From Acetobacter lovaniensis (GTDB lineage: Bacteria; Pseudomonadota; Alphaproteobacteria; Acetobacterales; Acetobacteraceae): DNA of 64,000 nt. A program made the position numbers and the translations under genes. The DNA lies in NCBI RefSeq assembly GCF_014207635.1, contig NZ_JACHIE010000006.1, positions 62,001-126,000 on the forward strand. The letters are read 5' to 3'. Below the pieces are notes generated by a model. That model searched no databases. It was not told the origin of the DNA and saw only the letters and a program-made list of their open reading frames with translations. Below, one piece after another: positions 44,216 to 52,698 of the stretch; position 1 is the first letter of the stretch; each line of letters begins with the position of its first letter.

Positions 44216-45766
44216 ATGCTGCAATGGCTGAACAAGGACGCTCCGTTCCGCGAGAAGATTCGTGTCGTTATGCTGTGTCTGGAAGCATATTTCATGTTCC
44301 AGATCATTGTAGAGACGGTTGGCTTTTTCTGGCATGCGCCAGTCCATTACACGTATATCATCAACATGGCGGCCCTTGTTTTCGGTCAGTTGGTTGTCTG
44401 GCAGATCTGGCGGTGGTTCACGAGCCTGATTACCGAACCGGTTGAAAAACTGGCCACGATGGGTGAAGAACTCGGCAACGGCGTCGCCCACAGCAATATT
44501 CCCTTCCTCAAGAACAAAGACTGCGTTGGCCGCCTTGCCCGGATTATGGCGCGTTTCTCCCGCATGGTGGAAGAGCAGGCCACTGCCCGCCAGCGGCAGG
44601 AAAAAATGGCGTCCGAAATTCAGGGCGCGCTGACCGGCAGTCAGGAGCGCGACAAGCATACCCATCTGGTTATCGAGCGTCTGGGGCAGGCTCTGGCCGA
44701 CATGGCGCAGGGTGACCTGCGCGCACGGATTGAAGACCCGATCTTTGATGGCGAATTCGCCCCCCTGCGTGATGCGTTCAACCATTCCGCCTCCCGCCTG
44801 AACGAAGCGCTGAGCGCTGTTGCCTCCAATTCGGACCTGATCTCCACCGGTGCGGCAGAAATTTCCACCGCCTCGGACGATCTGGCCAAGCGGACGGAAA
44901 AGCAGGCCGCCAATCTCGGGCAGGCGGCTTCCTCCGTGCGGACCATTACCGAAGGTGTGCAGAGCAACGCCAAAGCCTGCGCCGACGCCAATGCCGAAAG
45001 CCAGAAAGCGCTGGAAAAGGTCAAGGCCGCAACAAAGATCATGACCGAAACCACCGCCGCCATGGACGGGATCAAAAGCTCTTCCGATGCGATTGGCGAA
45101 ATTATTTCGGTCATTGACGGCATTGCCTTCCAGACCAACGTGCTGGCCCTGAACGCCGGGGTGGAAGCTGCCCGTGCGGGCGAGGCCGGGCGCGGGTTTG
45201 CCGTGGTTGCGCAGGAAGTGCGCTCGCTGGCCGAACAGTCCGCAACATCTGCCAGCGAGATCAAACGCCTGATTTCCGTGGCGGCCGAGCAGGTGAGCAA
45301 GGGTGTGGACCTGGTGCAGCAGACCGGGCGTTACCTGAACGATTTTGCTGGCAGCACCCAGAACATTGCGACCCGGGTTGAGGAAATTTCCTCCTCCACG
45401 CAGGATCAGGCCCAGCGCCTGTCTGAAGTTACGGCCTCTATTGGCGGTATGGATCAGGTTACGCAGCAGAACGCCGCCATGGTGGAAGAAACCACGGCAG
45501 CCAGCCATAACCTGACCGCCGAAACCCGGACGCTGGCAGCGACACTCAGCCGCTTTAAAATGGATACGGCCGGGGGGCGTGCAAGTCAGGCGTCCCGTCC
45601 CGCACTTGTGGCCCCGCGTTCTTCTCCCCCCCGGCCCAAACCGTCTGCTCCGGCCCGTGTGGCGCCGCCAGCTCCAGCACCGGTCACGCCTCCCCCGGCG
45701 GCCCCGGCCTCGTCTGCGCTGTCCATGCCCACCACCTCTTCCGATGCGGGCTGGGAAGAATTTTAA
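44216..45766 (+). CDS. Methyl-accepting chemotaxis protein with no periplasmic sensor domain
   Basis: The 516-residue chemoreceptor has two hydrophobic helices close together (about 17-38 and 45-68) with only a few residues between, so no outside ligand domain. A HAMP-like region and a long helical coiled coil follow; the signalling hairpin tip [37 protein letters not shown] is perfectly conserved (residues about 300-336, split here as key words [17 protein letters not shown] and [10 protein letters not shown]). After about residue 450 an Ala/Pro/Ser linker leads to a GWEEF end, like the CheR-docking NWETF tail of E. coli receptors. It likely senses internal energy or redox state. Chemotaxis genes follow downstream. 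Confidence 0.95.
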   Translation: MLQWLNKDAPFREKIRVVMLCLEAYFMFQIIVETVGFFWHAPVHYTYIINMAALVFGQLVVWQIWRWFTSLITEPVEKLATMGEELGNGVAHSNIPFLKNKDCVGRLARIMARFSRMVEEQATARQRQEKMASEIQGALTGSQERDKHTHLVIERLGQALADMAQGDLRARIEDPIFDGEFAPLRDAFNHSASRLNEALSAVASNSDLISTGAAEISTASDDLAKRTEKQAANLGQAASSVRTITEGVQSNAKACADANAESQKALEKVKAATKIMTETTAAMDGIKSSSDAIGEIISVIDGIAFQTNVLALNAGVEAARAGEAGRGFAVVAQEVRSLAEQSATSASEIKRLISVAAEQVSKGVDLVQQTGRYLNDFAGSTQNIATRVEEISSSTQDQAQRLSEVTASIGGMDQVTQQNAAMVEETTAASHNLTAETRTLAATLSRFKMDTAGGRASQASRPALVAPRSSPPRPKPSAPARVAPPAPAPVTPPPAAPASSALSMPTTSSDAGWEEF

Positions 45767-45834
45767 TGGTCATTATTCCAGTATGTCAGGGGTCGGTTGA
45801 CCCCTGCCTGCGCGGCTGACAAGGGAGCGGACCG

Positions 45835-46101
45835 TTGGTTAGTGTGACCTTACCTGAACGTCTGGACAGTTCGGCGGCGTTTGCCCTGAAGAGTGAGATC
45901 GAACAGGCTGTTAAAAATACCGGAGGCGGGCAGGTTGCTCTGGACGCCTCCGGCGTGACGTACCTAGGAGGACTGTGTTTGCAGGTTCTCCTCGCCAGCA
46001 GATGCCCCCTTGTGGCGCCATCGGAGCCAGTCGTGGAAGCATACGGCCTTTTTGGCGTAAGTGCGTATCTGACCGAACCGCTAGCGTCATTGAAGGAGTG
46101 A
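45835..46101 (+). CDS. STAS-domain protein at head of the chemotaxis operon
   Basis: An 88-residue single STAS domain, the fold of anti-sigma-factor antagonists such as SpoIIAA. Strand VSVTLPERLDSSAA, helix ALKSEIEQAV and strand GQVALDASGVTYLGG fit. The position that carries the phosphorylatable serine in SpoIIAA (DSSGL) reads YLGGL here, so switching by serine phosphorylation seems lost. The TTG at 45835 has AAGGGAGCGG before it; a GTG at 45844 is an alternative. The stop overlaps the cheY start by one base, so it is part of the operon. A short hairpin (AGGGGTC/GACCCCT, 45788-45805) lies before it, without a T-tail. Confidence 0.75.
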   Translation: MVSVTLPERLDSSAAFALKSEIEQAVKNTGGGQVALDASGVTYLGGLCLQVLLASRCPLVAPSEPVVEAYGLFGVSAYLTEPLASLKE

Positions 46102-46493
46102 TGAGGACTATGGTGGAAAAATTGGGCATTCGTGTCCTGACAGTTGATGATTCGCGCACCATGCAGGGTATGCTCCGCAAGGCTCTGGAAGGAGCAGGGT
46201 ACGAGGTTATTCAGGGTGGAGATGGCGTAGAGGGGCTGGAAGTGCTTCAGGAAGCCGACCCCACTCCCAATGCGATTATTACAGATATCAACATGCCCCG
46301 CATGGATGGCTTTGAGTTTATCGAGGCGGTCCGGGCGATGGATCAGTACAAACATCTGCCAATGATCGTTCTGACAACGGAAAGCGATCCCGAGAAAAAA
46401 GCCCGTGCCCGTGCAGCAGGCGCGACAGGGTGGATTGTCAAGCCGTTCAGCACAGATAGCCTTGTGGCGGCTATCCGCCGGGTGACCGCCTGA
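46101..46493 (+). CDS. cheY: Chemotaxis response regulator CheY (first copy)
   Basis: A single receiver domain. From the ATG at 46101 the key residues are the acidic pair in TVDDSRT, phospho-acceptor Asp62 (ITDINMPRMDG), the Thr/Ser switch in LTTES, and Lys in VKPFSTDSL. Length of 130 residues is standard. CheY-P would bind FliM/FliN to change rotation. The ATG at 46101 overlaps the STAS stop, and an ATG at 46110 is the alternative; both have GGAG just upstream. cheA starts 17 bases downstream. A second CheY gene follows cheB. Confidence 0.93.
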   Translation: MRTMVEKLGIRVLTVDDSRTMQGMLRKALEGAGYEVIQGGDGVEGLEVLQEADPTPNAIITDINMPRMDGFEFIEAVRAMDQYKHLPMIVLTTESDPEKKARARAAGATGWIVKPFSTDSLVAAIRRVTA

Positions 46494-46510
46494 AGGAGAG
46501 AGAGACCAGA

Positions 46511-48790
46511 ATGAGTGGTGACATGGACGATATCCTTCTGGTTTTTTTCCAGGAGTGTGAAGAGCAGCTTCAGGAACTGGAGCGTGGCCTGTCTGCCCTC
46601 TCGGATGGTGAGTCCGGGAAGGAGACAATCAACGCCGTTTTTCGTGCCGTGCATTCGGTCAAGGGCGGGGCTGCATCGTTCGGTCTGGAAAATCTGGTCC
46701 GCTTTGCGCATGTCTTCGAAAGTTCTCTCGATGGTCTGCGTTCCGGCCGTGTCGCCCCTACGCCAGAGATCGTCAAAACCTTTCTCAAGGCCATGGATGT
46801 TCTGAGCGATCTGGTCGCCGAGGCACAGGGGGGTGCTACGGTTGATACCGGCCGGATAGAGGAAAGTCGCGTCGAACTTCAGGCCATTATTGGTGAAGGC
46901 AGCGGCAGTGCCGGGCCAAAGGAAGATGATACCGTTCCCGCCGATTTTGCGCCTGTTCCGGTGGATTTTGAACCGGTCATGGCCGATTTCGACTTCGGTG
47001 ATTTCGGCGTGGAGGAAGACGCTCCGGCCGATGCGGCATCGCTTGTCGTGACGTTCAGCCCCCATGCCGCCATGTATGACCGGGGAGATGATGCGCGCAA
47101 CCTGCTGATTGGCCTGTCCGATGTGGCCGTGGCCCACGGTGGCACAAGCATGGTCACATGCGAAACCGCAGCCCTGCCTGCGCTGGGAAGTCTGGAAACC
47201 GAAAAATCCTACCTGTCATGGCGCGTGGTCCTGCCCGCCGCCGTGCCGGAGGAAAGCGTGCACACGGTCTTCGACTGGGTGAGTGATGTGTGCGATGTGA
47301 CCATCACGCGTGATGGTGGCTCCAGCCCCGGTTCCAGCAGCCAGGAAGAGCCGGCCGAGGCACAGGCAGCCCTGGCCGAGCCGGAAGCGGAACCGGAAGC
47401 GCCCGTTCCGGCGGCAGTTCAGGCCGCTCCTGTACAGGCTCCTGTGGCTGCCAGCCATGCGCGTACTCCGACGTCCATTGCCGAAAAAATCATGGCGGAG
47501 CTGCCGCCTGCGCCAACCCCTGCCGCCACGGCCCCTATTGCCGCAGGCAATACCGCCACGCGCCGCCCGGTTGAGCAGGCGACCATCCGCGTGGATCTCC
47601 ACCGTGTGGACGACCTGATGGACCTTGTGGGCGAACTGGTGATTGCACAGGCCGCTCTGGAATCCATTGGCCAGCGGGAGGACGGTGGCCAGCAGGAAAT
47701 GATCAAGCGCATTGCCAGCATGAAAACCCTGACGCGCGACATTCAGGACGCCGTCATGGCCGTGCGGGCCCAGCCGGTGCGCAGCGTGTTCCAGCGCATG
47801 CAGCGTGTTGTGCGCGAGGCCTGCTCCATGACCAACAAGGACGTGGTGCTGACGCTGGAGGGTGAGGACACGGAAGTGGACCGCACTCTGGTTGAAAAAC
47901 TGTCTGATCCGCTGACCCACATGCTGCGCAACGCGGTGGACCACGGGATTGAAAGTGCCGAGACCCGGATTGCCGCAGGCAAACCCCCCACCGGGCAGAT
48001 CCTGCTTTCCGCCGGGCACCGTTCTGGCCGCATCCTCATCACCATCAAGGACGATGGGGGCGGGATCAACCGTGAGCGCGTTCTGGCCACTGCGGTCAAG
48101 CGCGGCATTATTGCCCCCGACGCGGTGCTGACGGATGATGAGGTCAACAACCTGATCTTTGCTCCGGGCTTTTCCACCGCTTCCACCGTGTCCGACCTTT
48201 CGGGCCGCGGGGTGGGGATGGACGTGGTCAAGCAGGCCATTCTGGGGCTTGGCGGGCGTGTGACAATCAACAGCGTGGAAGGACAGGGCACCACCTTCTG
48301 TCTGAGTCTGCCGCTGACACTGGCCGTGCTGGATGGCATGCTGATCGTGGCCGCCGGGTCCACCATGGTTGTTCCGGTGTCCTCCGTGGTGGAAACCATG
48401 ATGGTCAACCACAAGGACATTTACATGCTGCCCGATGGCGCCAATGTTGTGTCCATCCGTGGGGCGTGCATGCCGCTTATTCCGCTGGCGTCCGAACTGG
48501 GGCTTGACGGGTACAAGGCGGGTGGTCCGTCCGAGGAGGACGTCATTCTGGTGGTGGAAAACGAGTCCGGGGCGCGTGCGGCCCTGATTGTGGAGGATAT
48601 CCGCGATCAGGCGCAGGTGGTGATCAAGAGCATCGAGAAAAACTATCGGCAGATGTCTGGTGTGTCCGCTGCCACCATTCTGGGGGATGGGAGCGTTTCC
48701 CTCATTCTGGATGTTCCCGCACTGGTTGCCAACGCGCTGGGACGGATTGACACAAGACCATCGGATGTTCGCACAGGACTTGCGGCATAA
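46511..48790 (+). CDS. cheA: Chemotaxis histidine kinase CheA
   Basis: CheA relays receptor signal to CheY and CheB. The 759 residues contain the Hpt domain with His48 (AVHSVKGGAASFG), a second domain around 160-260 with VVTFSPHAAMYDRGDDARNLL (a P2-like module seen in alphaproteobacterial CheA), an Ala/Pro/Glu linker, the dimerisation domain with DDLMDLVGELVIAQAALE, the ATPase boxes N (HMLRNAVDHGIE), G1 (DDGGGIN), F (FAPGFSTA) and G2 (GRGVGMDVVK), and the CheW-like C-terminal domain ending near residue 745. All kinase motifs are intact. ATG at 46511 with AGGAGAGAG upstream. Confidence 0.97.
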   Translation: MSGDMDDILLVFFQECEEQLQELERGLSALSDGESGKETINAVFRAVHSVKGGAASFGLENLVRFAHVFESSLDGLRSGRVAPTPEIVKTFLKAMDVLSDLVAEAQGGATVDTGRIEESRVELQAIIGEGSGSAGPKEDDTVPADFAPVPVDFEPVMADFDFGDFGVEEDAPADAASLVVTFSPHAAMYDRGDDARNLLIGLSDVAVAHGGTSMVTCETAALPALGSLETEKSYLSWRVVLPAAVPEESVHTVFDWVSDVCDVTITRDGGSSPGSSSQEEPAEAQAALAEPEAEPEAPVPAAVQAAPVQAPVAASHARTPTSIAEKIMAELPPAPTPAATAPIAAGNTATRRPVEQATIRVDLHRVDDLMDLVGELVIAQAALESIGQREDGGQQEMIKRIASMKTLTRDIQDAVMAVRAQPVRSVFQRMQRVVREACSMTNKDVVLTLEGEDTEVDRTLVEKLSDPLTHMLRNAVDHGIESAETRIAAGKPPTGQILLSAGHRSGRILITIKDDGGGINRERVLATAVKRGIIAPDAVLTDDEVNNLIFAPGFSTASTVSDLSGRGVGMDVVKQAILGLGGRVTINSVEGQGTTFCLSLPLTLAVLDGMLIVAAGSTMVVPVSSVVETMMVNHKDIYMLPDGANVVSIRGACMPLIPLASELGLDGYKAGGPSEEDVILVVENESGARAALIVEDIRDQAQVVIKSIEKNYRQMSGVSAATILGDGSVSLILDVPALVANALGRIDTRPSDVRTGLAA

Positions 48791-48838
48791 AAACCCAACA
48801 CCACATCAGCCGATCTGTATTTGAGTAGGAAAATGGAT

Positions 48839-49294
48839 ATGACGGACGAAGCCGGGGCGGACACCAAACTTGTCAAGATGATCGTGTTTGCGGTGGGTGA
48901 GCAGGAATATTGTATTCCTATCCTGAGCGTGCGCGAAATTCGTGGCTTTGAAAAAACGACAGCCCTGCCGTTTGCCCCGCATTATGTGTGCGGTGCGATC
49001 AACCTGCGCGGTATCATCCTGACCGTGATCGACCTTGCGGTCTATCTGAACGTGGAGCCGCTGCCCGATAACCCGCGCCGCGTGGTGGTGATTGTGGAAT
49101 CCCGCAATGGTACGGTGTGTGGCCTGCTGGTGGACCGGGTGATCGACATGGCCGATGTCAATCTGGCCGACATTCAGGCCGTGGCTGAGGAAGACAGCAG
49201 CCTGAGCGGTCTGGTCATGATTGCGGACCGCATGATTGGCGTGCTCCGGCTTGAGGTTGTGGTCGGCCAGCTGGTGGGTGGGATGACTTCCTGA
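48839..49294 (+). CDS. cheW: Chemotaxis coupling protein CheW
   Basis: CheW bridges CheA to receptor tips. The 151 residues include VFAVGEQEYCIPILSVREI, the GAINLRGIILTVIDL block and VIVESRNGTVCGLLVDRVIDM, all typical. The ATG at 48839 (MTDEAGAD) has AGGA eight bases upstream; the ATG at 48833 would add two residues and the TTG at 48821 four more. It follows cheA and its stop overlaps the cheR start by one base. Confidence 0.96.
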   Translation: MTDEAGADTKLVKMIVFAVGEQEYCIPILSVREIRGFEKTTALPFAPHYVCGAINLRGIILTVIDLAVYLNVEPLPDNPRRVVVIVESRNGTVCGLLVDRVIDMADVNLADIQAVAEEDSSLSGLVMIADRMIGVLRLEVVVGQLVGGMTS

Positions 49295-50136
49295 TGGGGG
49301 AGGTGAGTTCCACTGCCGATCCAGAATATACAGACGCCGACTTTCAGATGGTTCGGCGGATTGCCAAGCAGGAAGCGGGGATTTTTATTCCCGATTCCAA
49401 AAGTACGCTGGTGTATTCGCGCGTGTCCCGCCGCGTGCGGGAAAACGGGATGGGCAGTTTTCACGCCTATCTCAACTATGTGCAAAGCCCATCTGGCCGG
49501 GCGGAAATGGAAAAGCTGGTCTGTGCGCTGACAACCAACGTCACCAGCTTTTTCCGCGAACGACCGCATTTTGTGCATATGGAGCAGACTGTCATGCCAG
49601 CGCTTGCCGCCAAGCTGCGCAGTGGCGGGCGCGGGCGCATCTGGTCTGCCGCATGTTCCACAGGGCAGGAGCCGTGGAGCATTGCCATGTCTGTTCTGTC
49701 GGCTTTTCCCGAAGCGGCGTCGTATGACATGCGTATTCTGGCAACCGACATCAACTCCAAAGTGGTGGCGCAGGCTGCCGCTGGGACCTATGTCGCCAGT
49801 GAGACGGATGGCATTTCCAATGCCCAGAAAAACCAGTTCATGCAGGCCGACGATCAGGGGAACCTGACTTTTGTTGGCGATATCCGCGCGCTTCCGGTCT
49901 TCAAGGTGCTGAACCTGAATGCCGACTGGCCGATGCGGGGACAGTTTGCGGTTATTTTCTGCCGCAACGTCGTGATTTATTTTGATGAACCCACGCGTGA
50001 GCGCCTGTGGGGGCGTCTGGCCGACAAGCTGGAAAAAGGGGGGTTTCTGTATGTCGGTCACTCCGAAAAAGTGGCCGACCCCCGCCAGTGCGGTCTGGAG
50101 CAGGTCGCCCCGACCATTTACCGGAAAGCAAGCTGA
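49294..50136 (+). CDS. cheR: Chemotaxis receptor methyltransferase CheR
   Basis: CheR uses S-adenosylmethionine to methylate glutamates on receptors. The 280-residue enzyme has the N-terminal helical domain, the SAM loop WSAACSTGQEPWSIAM, DINSKVVAQAAAGTY, and the late VIFCRNVVIYFDEPTRERL signature. The C-terminal block VGHSEKVADP is typical. In this operon the receptor tail GWEEF could be a CheR docking peptide. cheB follows after three bases. ATG at 49294 overlaps the cheW stop. Confidence 0.96.
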   Translation: MGEVSSTADPEYTDADFQMVRRIAKQEAGIFIPDSKSTLVYSRVSRRVRENGMGSFHAYLNYVQSPSGRAEMEKLVCALTTNVTSFFRERPHFVHMEQTVMPALAAKLRSGGRGRIWSAACSTGQEPWSIAMSVLSAFPEAASYDMRILATDINSKVVAQAAAGTYVASETDGISNAQKNQFMQADDQGNLTFVGDIRALPVFKVLNLNADWPMRGQFAVIFCRNVVIYFDEPTRERLWGRLADKLEKGGFLYVGHSEKVADPRQCGLEQVAPTIYRKAS

Positions 50137-50139
50137 TTG

Positions 50140-51180
50140 ATGCCCCAGCCAGTAAGAGTTCTGATTGTCGATGATTCACGCACGATCCGTGCGCTGATCA
50201 AGCGTTCCTTCGCGCAGAATCCTGATATTGAAGTCTGTGGTGAGGCGGCAAATCCGCTGGAAGCGCGTGACCTGATTATCAAGGACCAGCCGGACGTGAT
50301 TACCCTGGACGTGGAAATGCCGGGGATGAATGGCCTGCAGTTTCTGGAAAAAATCATGCGGATGCGCCCCATCCCCGTTGTCATGGTGTCCAGCCTGACA
50401 GCCAAGGGAGCGGATACGGCCATTACGGCGCTCCAGATGGGGGCGTTTGACTGCTACCCCAAACACAACGTGGCTCCGGGGGAGGATGCGTTTGCAGGCC
50501 TTGGGCGGCTGGTTGTGCTGGCGGCCCGTTCGCAGCCGGTCTCGCGCATTCAGCGGCGCACGCCTCCTTCCCCGGTGGGTCACGTGCAGACCACGTGGGG
50601 CAATTCGGTGGACCTTGTGGCGATTGGTTCGTCCACCGGTGGGGTGGAGGCGCTGGAAGAAGTGCTTACGGGGTTTCCGCCAAAAAGCCCGCCGGTTGTT
50701 ATCTGCCAGCATATGCCTCCGCTGTTTACCGCCAGTTTTGCAAATCGGCTCAATCAGTCCATGTCGGCACTCTCCATTGCCGAAGCGCGGGAGGGAGAGG
50801 TGCTGCAACCCGGCATGGTCCGCATTGCCCCCGGTGGGGACCGGCACCTTGTGGTCGATAATGGCGGCGGCAAATACGTGACACGGCTGATCAGCGGTGC
50901 GCCGGTCAGCGGGCACTGCCCCTCGGTGGATGTGCTGTTCAAGTCTGTCGCCAAACATGCCGGGAGGAATGCGCTGGGAATCATCCTGACCGGCATGGGG
51001 CGGGATGGCGCCGAAGGACTGCTGAGCATGCGGCAGGCTGGTGCCTATACAATCGCGCAGGACAAAACGTCCTCAGTTGTTTATGGAATGCCACGGGTTG
51101 CGGCGGAAATTGGTGCGGCCTGTCAGGTTGTGCCACTGCGCCAGATCAGCTCTGCGGCCATGGCCATTCACACGCGCTAA
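50140..51180 (+). CDS. cheB: Chemotaxis response regulator methylesterase CheB
   Basis: CheB removes receptor methyl groups when phosphorylated. The 346 residues have the receiver domain with the DDSRT acidic pair and phospho-Asp57 (VITLDVEMPGMNG) and, after a linker, the esterase domain: catalytic Ser in AIGSSTGGVEAL, His in ICQHMPP and Asp in GMGRDGAEGLL. ATG at 50140, directly after an in-frame TTG. A hairpin without a clear T-tail follows, before the second cheY. Confidence 0.96.
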   Translation: MPQPVRVLIVDDSRTIRALIKRSFAQNPDIEVCGEAANPLEARDLIIKDQPDVITLDVEMPGMNGLQFLEKIMRMRPIPVVMVSSLTAKGADTAITALQMGAFDCYPKHNVAPGEDAFAGLGRLVVLAARSQPVSRIQRRTPPSPVGHVQTTWGNSVDLVAIGSSTGGVEALEEVLTGFPPKSPPVVICQHMPPLFTASFANRLNQSMSALSIAEAREGEVLQPGMVRIAPGGDRHLVVDNGGGKYVTRLISGAPVSGHCPSVDVLFKSVAKHAGRNALGIILTGMGRDGAEGLLSMRQAGAYTIAQDKTSSVVYGMPRVAAEIGAACQVVPLRQISSAAMAIHTR

Positions 51181-51191
51181 CTGTCACAAAA

Positions 51192-51212
51192 AGGACGGCT
51201 TTGAACCGTCCT
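51192..51212. other. Hairpin between cheB and the second cheY
   Basis: AGGACGG (51192-51198) pairs perfectly with CCGTCCT (51206-51212) around a seven-base loop, 11 bases after the cheB stop. The bases after it (GTCTATCGG) are not T-rich, so a full terminator is unlikely; it could protect the upstream mRNA end or attenuate. Confidence 0.4.
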
Positions 51213-51271
51213 GTCTATCGGCTGCCGGTCTTTGATGGCTGGAATTGAGACTAGGAATAAGGGGGAGACAA

Positions 51272-51661
51272 ATGCCTGCCGCTTCACAAATCAAGGCCCT
51301 GATCGTAGATGACCAGGCCTCTATCCGTCAGGTTCTGGCTAACAGTATGGCTGAAATCGGCTTTACCAACATAGCCCAGCGCAAGGATGGCAAGGAGGCT
51401 TTGGAATATCTGGACCAGAACCCCACACATCTGGTGATTTCCGACTTCAACATGCCGGTTATGGATGGTCTGGCCCTGCTGCGTGCGGTGCGGAGCAACC
51501 CGAAAATCCAGAAAGTGGCATTTATTATCCTGACCGGTGAAGCCAGCAAGGATCTGGTGCAGGAAGCGGTCAAGGCTGGTGTTAACAACTTCCTTGCCAA
51601 ACCTTACACTGTAGCCAAGCTACGTGAGGTTCTGGAAAAGGTGTTCGGACCGATCAAGTGA
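51272..51661 (+). CDS. cheY: Chemotaxis response regulator CheY (second copy)
   Basis: A 129-residue single receiver domain with the acidic pair in IVDDQAS, phospho-Asp58 (VISDFNMPVMDG), Thr in ILTGEA and Lys in LAKPYTVAKL. It differs from the first copy in and around its active site, so the two likely have distinct partners, for example one acting on the motor and one as a phosphate sink, as in rhizobia. The ATG at 51272 has a GGGGGAGA ribosome site. cheD overlaps its stop by four bases. Confidence 0.94.
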   Translation: MPAASQIKALIVDDQASIRQVLANSMAEIGFTNIAQRKDGKEALEYLDQNPTHLVISDFNMPVMDGLALLRAVRSNPKIQKVAFIILTGEASKDLVQEAVKAGVNNFLAKPYTVAKLREVLEKVFGPIK

Positions 51662-52218
51662 GCGATCACACCGTAGTTAAAACGGTTATTCAGGGCGAAG
51701 TAGAAATTTCTGGCGATCCGTCAGTTGTTTTTGCAACACTGCTTGGCTCCTGCATTTCAGTCTGCATGTTTGACCCGCTGGCGCATGTCGGTGGCATTAA
51801 TCATTTTCTGCTGCCAGATGGCGGTGTGAGTGAAACCGGCATGGCCATGCGGTTTGGCGTGAACTCCATGGAAATGCTGGTCAACGGTCTGCTCAAGGCT
51901 GGGGCGCAGCGCAGCCGTCTGGTGTGCAAGGTTTTTGGTGGTGCGGCCGTTGTGCCCAGTCTGGGCCGCATCGGGCAGGAAAATATTCGTTTTGTAACCA
52001 ACTATCTGGTGGATGAAGGTATTCGCTGCGTGTCGCAGAGTCTGGGCGGCACATTGGCACGGCGTATTCGGTTCTGGCCAACAACGGGCCGTGCACAGCA
52101 GAATCTGGTGCAGGACGTGCTGGGTATTGGCAAGCAGGAAGTCGCCTACAGCCGGCGTGAGGCTGAAGCAGAGCGGAAATGGGCTAAGGAAGCCAGTTCC
52201 GAGGTCGAGCTGTTCTAA
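51658..52218 (+). CDS. cheD: Chemoreceptor glutamine deamidase CheD
   Basis: CheD deamidates glutamines on receptors to give methylatable glutamates. The 186-residue protein has the catalytic Cys32 in LGSCISVCMFD, His49 in GGINHFLLPDG and the conserved KVFGGAAVVP and RIRFWPTTGR blocks. It starts with a GTG at 51658 overlapping the second cheY stop (GTGA). The C-terminal tail EASSEVELF continues past the usual family end; the next gene product ends with a similar tail. Confidence 0.95.
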   Translation: MSDHTVVKTVIQGEVEISGDPSVVFATLLGSCISVCMFDPLAHVGGINHFLLPDGGVSETGMAMRFGVNSMEMLVNGLLKAGAQRSRLVCKVFGGAAVVPSLGRIGQENIRFVTNYLVDEGIRCVSQSLGGTLARRIRFWPTTGRAQQNLVQDVLGIGKQEVAYSRREAEAERKWAKEASSEVELF

Positions 52219-52245
52219 AAAGCCGGGCCAAAGAGGAAGAAGAAC

Positions 52246-52632
52246 ATGGATGTGGTGCCCCCTTTGCCCCATGGTGTAGCCGGAAGCGCATGTAGCCTGC
52301 ACGATGTTATGGACCATCTGGTGGAACTTCTGGATGAAACCTGTCAGGACTTTATGGGTGTGCAGCGCGTGGTCGGCGAAAACATGGCCACCGCATCGTT
52401 GAGTGATACGGATGCACACATCCTGCAAAAGCTGGATTCCGCCACGCAAATGGTGGAAGCCGTGTCCACCGTGCTTAAAAATCTGGTTGTCTGTTATGAG
52501 CAGGACGAAACACAGCCGCTCGATGTTGGCACTCTGAGTCAGGGCGTTAAGCTTTCCCATGTTATTCGGGTGCTTCGCTATGGCATACAGGCTGAGACAG
52601 TCAGACCTTCTGGCGTAGTGGACCTGTTTTAA
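52246..52632 (+). CDS. Small chemotaxis-operon protein with a DxxxQ motif, CheZ/CheT-like phosphatase candidate
   Basis: The 128-residue all-helical protein closes the che operon, 28 bases after cheD, with AGAGGAAGAAG before its ATG. Asp64 and Gln68 form DxxxQ within KLDSATQMVEAVST. The phosphatases CheZ, CheX/FliY relatives and the rhizobial CheT use an acid-xxx-Gln/Asn helix to insert a glutamine or asparagine that hydrolyses CheY-P. The end GVVDLF is an acidic-aromatic tail, as at the CheZ C-terminus, which binds CheY. Family assignment is from motif, size and position only. Confidence 0.6.
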   Translation: MDVVPPLPHGVAGSACSLHDVMDHLVELLDETCQDFMGVQRVVGENMATASLSDTDAHILQKLDSATQMVEAVSTVLKNLVVCYEQDETQPLDVGTLSQGVKLSHVIRVLRYGIQAETVRPSGVVDLF

Positions 52633-52698
52633 CGCCTGACCTCTCCGCTCCCGGTGTTGGTGTCAGTCTCCCCAACGCCATATGCAGGGCTGTATGGT

